Notes under the pieces: generated by a model
What the model was told of the DNA's origin: nothing
What the model saw: only the letters and a program-made list of their open reading frames with translations
Databases searched by the model: none
From: Dermatemys mawii
Taxonomy: Eukaryota; Chordata; Testudines; Dermatemydidae
Direction of reading: 5' to 3'
NCBI GenBank assembly: GCA_007922305.1
Contig: ML677374.1
Span: forward strand, 11,598,689 to 11,662,688
Length of the DNA: 64,000 nucleotides
Shown: positions 59,481 through 64,000 of the stretch, piece by piece
Numbering within the stretch: the stretch's first letter is position 1
Layout of the letters: the number at the start of each line of letters is the position of its first letter
Translations under genes and position numbers: made by a program

Positions 59481-60443
59481 ATGAGCCCAGGGTGGTCACT
59501 GCCAGCCCCGAGCCATCCCCTCCTCTCCAGTCTTGGCCTTTCAACACTGCTCCTGTCCCAAGGCCTCACTGGGGCAACTCAATCCCATTCCCCTGCATTC
59601 TCCTCCCAGGCATGGGCAAGGGGAATGGGCCAAACTCAGGTCATCGTGGCCGCTTTCCTGACGTTGGCCAACAAGATAGTCAAGGGCTGATGGAGGCATA
59701 GGCCGAGTGTTGATGGAGAAGGGCTAAATGCTCTGCTGGTGTAAAATTGGGCACCGCCGTGGCTGTCAGTGGAACAGGAGCATCAGCCAGTAGCTGTTTT
59801 TTACCTGATAATACTTGAGACCTGATATTTGAGTTTCTGGCTTAACCGTTTCTTAACTATTTTCTGGTCCTAGGGTGCAAAGCAGCTGCTGCCATCGTGC
59901 TTGTGATTGTATTTTAACTTTATGGCAAAGGTACCTAGAGCCTCAGACAGGCTTTTTTAAAAAATAAATCTAAATAAACAGACCGCTAGATTGTGACTTG
60001 GTTTGAACACTCAGACATGACGGTAACTTACACATGCGTGCTGAGAACTATACTATATTGCCTCTGTTAGTTACTGACAGAACTATATTGCCCGCCCTCA
60101 GTTACTAACAGAATGATTACAACCCTTTATCAACTCAGACAAGTAAATCAGTTCTACCTCTCCAATAAATGCTGCACTAAGCTTGGCATCTCCTGTATTA
60201 TCCTCTAAGAAAAGGAAAGATCATGCTGCCTAGCATTCCACCACACTACTTCCGGATGCAAATCTAGAGCCCCTTTAAGCTGTTTTAATTCTGTTGGTAA
60301 TTTTACATCACTGGAGCCCATTGTGTTTAAATAAATACAAGGGACTCTTGCTTTCATTTTAAAAGATGGTTTTCTTGTAAAAAGACACTACAATCCAGAG
60401 AAACCGCAAGCTGAGTGGGTGCCTGGCGAGGACACAGCATAGG
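59481..60443. other. Non-coding stretch
   Basis: Contains a 30-bp tandem pair: 60052-60081 and 60082-60112 both begin 'actatattgcc' and end 'actaacaga' or 'actgacaga'. A half fold-back element ('ctgctggtgtaaaattggg') lies near 59737. No gene recognised. Confidence 0.45.
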
Positions 60444-60499
60444 TTCTAAGTTTCTACTCAGAACCTACTGGAGAGTAGGTTCTGAGTAGAAACTTAGAA
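60444..60499. repeat. Perfect 26-bp inverted repeat with 4-base loop
   Basis: Arms 60444-60469 and 60474-60499 are fully complementary around 'ggag'. The left arm begins 'ttctaagtttctactcag'. A perfect hairpin of this length must be young. It lies just before a MIR fragment ('cctgatttcctacagggctc'). Confidence 0.95.
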
Positions 60500-60504
60500 G
60501 TCCT

Positions 60505-60585
60505 GATTTCCTACAGGGCTCTAACACTTACCTCCCCTTCCTGAGTCTGCTGATCTGGAAAATGGGGATAATGACACAGTAGAAT
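60505..60585 (+). repeat. MIR fragment
   Basis: 'tcctgatttcctacagggctc' and 'ctgatctggaaaatggggat' in plus order. Confidence 0.5.
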
Positions 60586-60944
60586 CCCCATTACTTGAAG
60601 GCTTCGGGTACCACCAAATAGGATTATCAGAGATGGAGAGGCACTACCAGGCAGTTAGGAGGGTTTGGGCAGCAAGGGGTTTATACAGTCCTATGTTCTG
60701 CAGTTTATTGCTTAAGTGCCCATCACTATTGTTCCCAAGTGGGTGCATTTAGTACAGATGCCTGACTGCACTATGCAGAAGTCTTTCTTCTTTCTAGCAG
60801 TCAACTCTCTTACATTGTGCAGTAAAAATTTTAATGCATCATATATGGCAAGGCATTGGGCTGGGATCAAAAGCACAAGAAAACTGAGCAGCATATATAT
60901 GAGTCATGCTGAAAATGGAATGTGATTTAGATTGCACAGTCTCA

Positions 60945-60959
60945 GTGTGTGTGTGTGTG
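60945..60959 (+). repeat. (GT)n microsatellite
   Basis: Seven and a half GT repeats. Confidence 0.9.
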
Positions 60960-61019
60960 CAATGCCTACAACAATAGGACCCCAATCTCCACTGGAGTCC
61001 CAGGTGCTGTCTAATTAAT

Positions 61020-61210
61020 ATTATTTATATCACAGTAGCACATAGATATTCCATTCAAATTATGGCTCCAAAGTGCTAGATACACAGTAAGAGAAGGATT
61101 ACAAGCCCTCTAGGGTAGAATCTAAGTAGGCAAAACAATGCATGGGAGGAAAGTATTAGCTGTATTTTACAGATGGAGAATTGGGGCATAAAATGATTAA
61201 GCAAGTCAAC
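61020..61210 (-). repeat. MIR-like relic, strongly decayed
   Basis: 'attatttatatcacagtagc', 'ttttacagatggagaattgg' and 'aatgattaagcaagtcaac' in minus order. Confidence 0.5.
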
Positions 61211-63201
61211 TATTTTTGACATGGAATACTACTAAAAATCTATTACCTTGTTCCAGCACCTCAAGCCGCATTCAGCAGAAATAACCTGCATGTATAGAGA
61301 GTTAGAGTACACAGTCTTGCTCCTGCATGGTATCAAGATATATATTTACGTAACAAGCCAGGTTTGTACAGAATAAAAACACTAGCAAAAATCTTACCAA
61401 ACCTTCACTTGTCTTTCCTTGAGTCCAGTTTTCACTACCCCATTTGGATGGAGGCAATAAGGAATAAAACCTACCGTAAATGGCTAGGGTCTTCGGAAAA
61501 ACACAACCCAAATTTATAATTATTGCATATTAGTGGCTTTAATGGTAATAGGCTATTAAAGGAATCATCAGCAAAAAAGCCAAGAGTAAATAAGGTTTGG
61601 ATAGCAGCAAACCAGACACTTAGTAATCAAAAACAATGAAAAGAATTAGATGATAAAAAATGAGAGGAACAAGATAAACATTGCATCAGGGACCAAATGC
61701 TATGACTGCTCTCAAAGAATCACTTCCTATACATACTGCATTATTTGGCATCCCACTTGGTGGTGTGACAAAATCTGCAAAACAACAAACTGCTAGGAGG
61801 GAGAGAGGTTTGACAAAGGAATCCAAGACAGTGTGTTGTGTGGGCATAGGAGTCCATTGACACAAGGATGTTCTATGCTTGGAGTGTTTCATGCTCTATG
61901 ATATACGATACCCTTTCGGTCCATTTAATTTTCACAGCTGTTTGTACTGGGCATTGCATAAACCTTATTGCTTTAATGTTACATAGTCCAAAAATAGGAT
62001 TTAAAAGAGGTGGGTCTTGAATGGAGACACTCTGCTAAAATGATTAATTTGTGTCCAGCAGCTGCTATCTTCTCCATTTCAGACTTTTATTTTAAAAACA
62101 TATTAAATCTCATTTCATCTCTTATATGTAAGGGCACACTCTTGTGTGTGCCACACATGACAAGGATTGAGTGTCCACTGGCTTCAGTAGAAAGTGAGGG
62201 TCATCAGCAGAAACATACTTTGCACGACTCATACGACTGGGATCATAGTTTACACAATTAGTCAGGGATCAACCTTTCTTCCATTGAAATCATTGAGAAA
62301 CCTCCCATAACTCTTAGCAAAGTGCTCTCTGGGATATGTCTGGAAGAAAGACTCTGTGTAAATGTAAGGTCATTGGGCATTGCTTGGTCCGAGATTCCTT
62401 CCCCATGGATTTGTGCACGTAGATGCTTCAATTTCCACAAGCTTCCTTCAGTGGTTTCCATTCTTCCCGATCCATCTAGGACTCTGGCTTCCTTTGGAAA
62501 GTCAGAATGATTTTTAATGATATGCATGCAAAAGACCAAGACCCTTTCCTTACAAAGAGAAAAGGAAGCAATTCTGTTTCATTATGCAACAACTGTACAT
62601 GCTGCTGAGAATATGCAGAGTTCACACAAAGTTGAATTTTAACAAAATGATAGGGCCATCTTTTGCTCTTAGTTACACAGGTGAAAATCCAGCATTAAAT
62701 GCATTAAACATCAGATTTACATGAGTGTAACAGTAGAATTTGGACAATAATGTTTCACGAGAGGAAAGATATATAGGACAAGAGTATAATTTGACAAGCA
62801 AAATGACTGGTATATATGCTTGCATGCAACAACTGTATACAGCAATTATGCTTACAGAGAGAGATGTGCGGTGTGTATTAGAGAGAGAGGACAGATTTAT
62901 TAGGTCTTGTTCAAGATGACAGATTTCAGTCTCACAATTACTCCTGCCAAAAGTTACCTGGTTAAAGGCTTGCAAAGGGCTTCTAACAAATGCAGACTGA
63001 AAACCTGAAAGTCAGACATCAACAGGAGTTGCCATTTCAAAGCAGGATGACAACAGGAAAGAGCAATGCTAAGTGGGGCCAAACCATTTTTAAGCCATAA
63101 AAAAATATTCATGTACAGATTAAAAACAATCTCCTATGAACTGACATTTAACAAGCAAAATATGCACAACATGTTCATTTTAATGGAAGGAAAACATTGG
63201 A
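61211..63201. other. Non-coding stretch
   Basis: Open frames up to 100 codons on either strand show no recognised motif. Mostly unique sequence. Confidence 0.4.
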
Positions 63202-63274
63202 GGCCATATTCTCAGCTGGTGTAAACTGGCAACATTTCAGTGACTTGAGTGGAACTGTACCAGTTTACACCAGA
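63202..63274. repeat. Short fold-back element
   Basis: 'ctcagctggtgtaaactgg' is mirrored by 'gtaccagtttacaccag', around 'agtgacttgagtgg'. Confidence 0.6.
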
Positions 63275-63386
63275 GCTCCAATTCAGCAAGGTACTTAAGC
63301 ATCTGCCTAACTTTGAGCACCTGATTAATAGCACCAGCTTCACTTAGAGCAAGGCAGGCATTCAAATACCTTGCACAATTGGGACT
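63275..63386. repeat. Fold-back element next to the previous one
   Basis: 'gctccaattcagcaagg' and 'aagcatctgcctaactttgag' are mirrored at the right by 'ccttgcacaattgggac' and 'agcaaggcaggc'. Directly abuts 63202-63274. Confidence 0.5.
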
Positions 63387-63601
63387 TCACCCAAGATCTG
63401 TCCTCATCTTTTTTTCACCCTCCATATAATACCAGAGTTATTTCTACAGCGTGTCCCATAGAGGGTTTCTTTTATATATTTCTCATGGCTGCTTATTTCT
63501 TAGGAACGAAAGCCCAGTCTCAGGAAGAAATATAATTTCTTCCCTATGGCAATGATGGGGCACTCCACACAAAGAAGCACCTGGAAGTTTAGTTCACATT
63601 T

Positions 63602-63607
63602 TTTAAT
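63602..63607 (-). terminator. ATTAAA polyadenylation signal (candidate)
   Basis: TTTAAT on the plus strand. Cleavage would be expected near 63580-63590 on the minus strand. Confidence 0.35.
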
Positions 63608-63710
63608 AACATGGCACAATTTACATTACACAAGTCTTCGCTGATGAGGAAACATGCTGAAGATTCAGAGCCGCTTCACTTTTCTTTTCACATAGGATCT
63701 AGAAAGGACT

Positions 63711-63716
63711 TTTATT
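63711..63716 (-). terminator. AATAAA polyadenylation signal (candidate, proximal)
   Basis: TTTATT on the plus strand, in minus-strand 'cctgtatgtaataaaagtcc'. It could give a shorter alternative 3' end. Confidence 0.35.
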
Positions 63717-64000
63717 ACATACAGGATAAACAGCAAAAAGGTTTGTATATAACAATCTCTTTACAATACTGAAAGCTACCACTACGGTTCCAGTGTACAT
63801 ATTCTTCTGGGTTGGGTTTTTTGTTTTCGTTTTTTTGTTTGTTTTTTTAAAACTTTTTTTTCCTTTTGTTCTTAAAAAAAAAACCACTGCACAACATCTG
63901 GAGTTCACAAAATCTGAAGCTCACAACTAAACCTTCAGTTGACTACTAAAATAGATCTCTGATCATTAGAAACAACTGTCTGTAGTTAGACTATTTTTTC

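Larger units (their letters stand above)
63580..64000 (-). other. Probable 3' end (3' UTR) of a minus-strand gene lying to the right
   Basis: Read on the minus strand the sequence has the look of a vertebrate 3' UTR: A/T-rich with long A and AAAC runs, then AATAAA (63711-63716), then ATTAAA (63602-63607) shortly before the composition changes. Words such as 'gtaatgtaaattgtgcc' and 'gaagcggctctgaatcttc' on that strand look unique, not repetitive. The gene was not recognised and no coding sequence is within the window, so this is inference from signals and texture. Confidence 0.35.

Noticed and set aside
58830..59690. 286-codon plus-strand ORF
   Set aside because: It lies in the CpG island where stop codons are rare. 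It is rich in Pro, Gly, Arg and Ser, overlaps open frames on the other strand and shows no domain.
60444..60499. Hairpin as a microRNA precursor or a terminator
   Set aside because: The 4-base loop and complete lack of mismatches do not fit a pre-miRNA, and intrinsic terminators are bacterial; a template-switch product is simpler.
1..64000. CRISPR array, prokaryotic operon, phage or plasmid content
   Set aside because: No regularly spaced direct repeats, no dense coding and no ribosome binding sites. SINE/LINE relics, MITEs and CpG depletion show vertebrate nuclear DNA.

Overview
The window is nuclear DNA from a vertebrate, most likely a turtle (Testudines), though another archosauromorph reptile cannot be excluded. 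Reasons: the DNA is AT-rich and CpG-poor with one sharp CpG island. No ORF is convincing as a gene, and the longest ones are shadows of GC-rich DNA or repeats. The repeats match, from memory, what turtle genomes carry: CR1/L3 LINE remnants, many MIR-type SINE relics, hAT and PIF-Harbinger non-autonomous elements, short fold-back elements built around 'ccattgacttcaatgg'-like hearts, and small TG...CA LTR-like elements. The organism and family names are recognition from memory, not search results.

Layout. 1-9,250: mostly unique AT-rich DNA with fold-back elements and two Harbinger-like MITEs (7351-7603, 7806-8090). 9,250-14,400: LTR-like, T/C-rich repeat DNA and a repeat family present twice (10130-10480, 14060-14365). 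14,400-24,290: long unique stretches with MIR relics, a CR1 tail, a possible non-coding exon at 19227-19284 and a perfect CRE. 24,290-28,300: MIR, a decayed L3/CR1 reverse-transcriptase tail (24500-24980), a fold-back retroelement (26114-26330) and GC-rich LTR-like DNA. 32,270-33,195: an LTR-like element split by a hAT element with a perfect 8-bp target duplication. 33,368-34,530: two candidate exons that join in phase. 35,103-35,380: a second copy of the 7.8-kb MITE. 42,700-49,350: an unrecognised 180-codon ORF, LTR-like DNA, a 36-bp minisatellite (47571-47729), a possible LINE ORF1 relic and a complete 658-bp TG...CA element with a 4-bp duplication. 53,900-55,200: a hAT MITE and a CR1 nested in a MIR. 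58,560-59,480: CpG island with a consensus CTCF core, a plus-strand TATA box and a minus-strand splice donor. 60,444-60,499: a perfect 26-bp hairpin. 63,580-64,000: probably the 3' UTR end of a minus-strand gene lying to the right.

Functionally this looks like intergenic or long-intronic DNA with one promoter-like island and the tail of a neighbouring gene. No operon, CRISPR array, rRNA or convincing tRNA was seen. The best candidates for something undescribed are the two-exon model near 34 kb, the island at 59 kb and the perfect hairpin at 60.4 kb.
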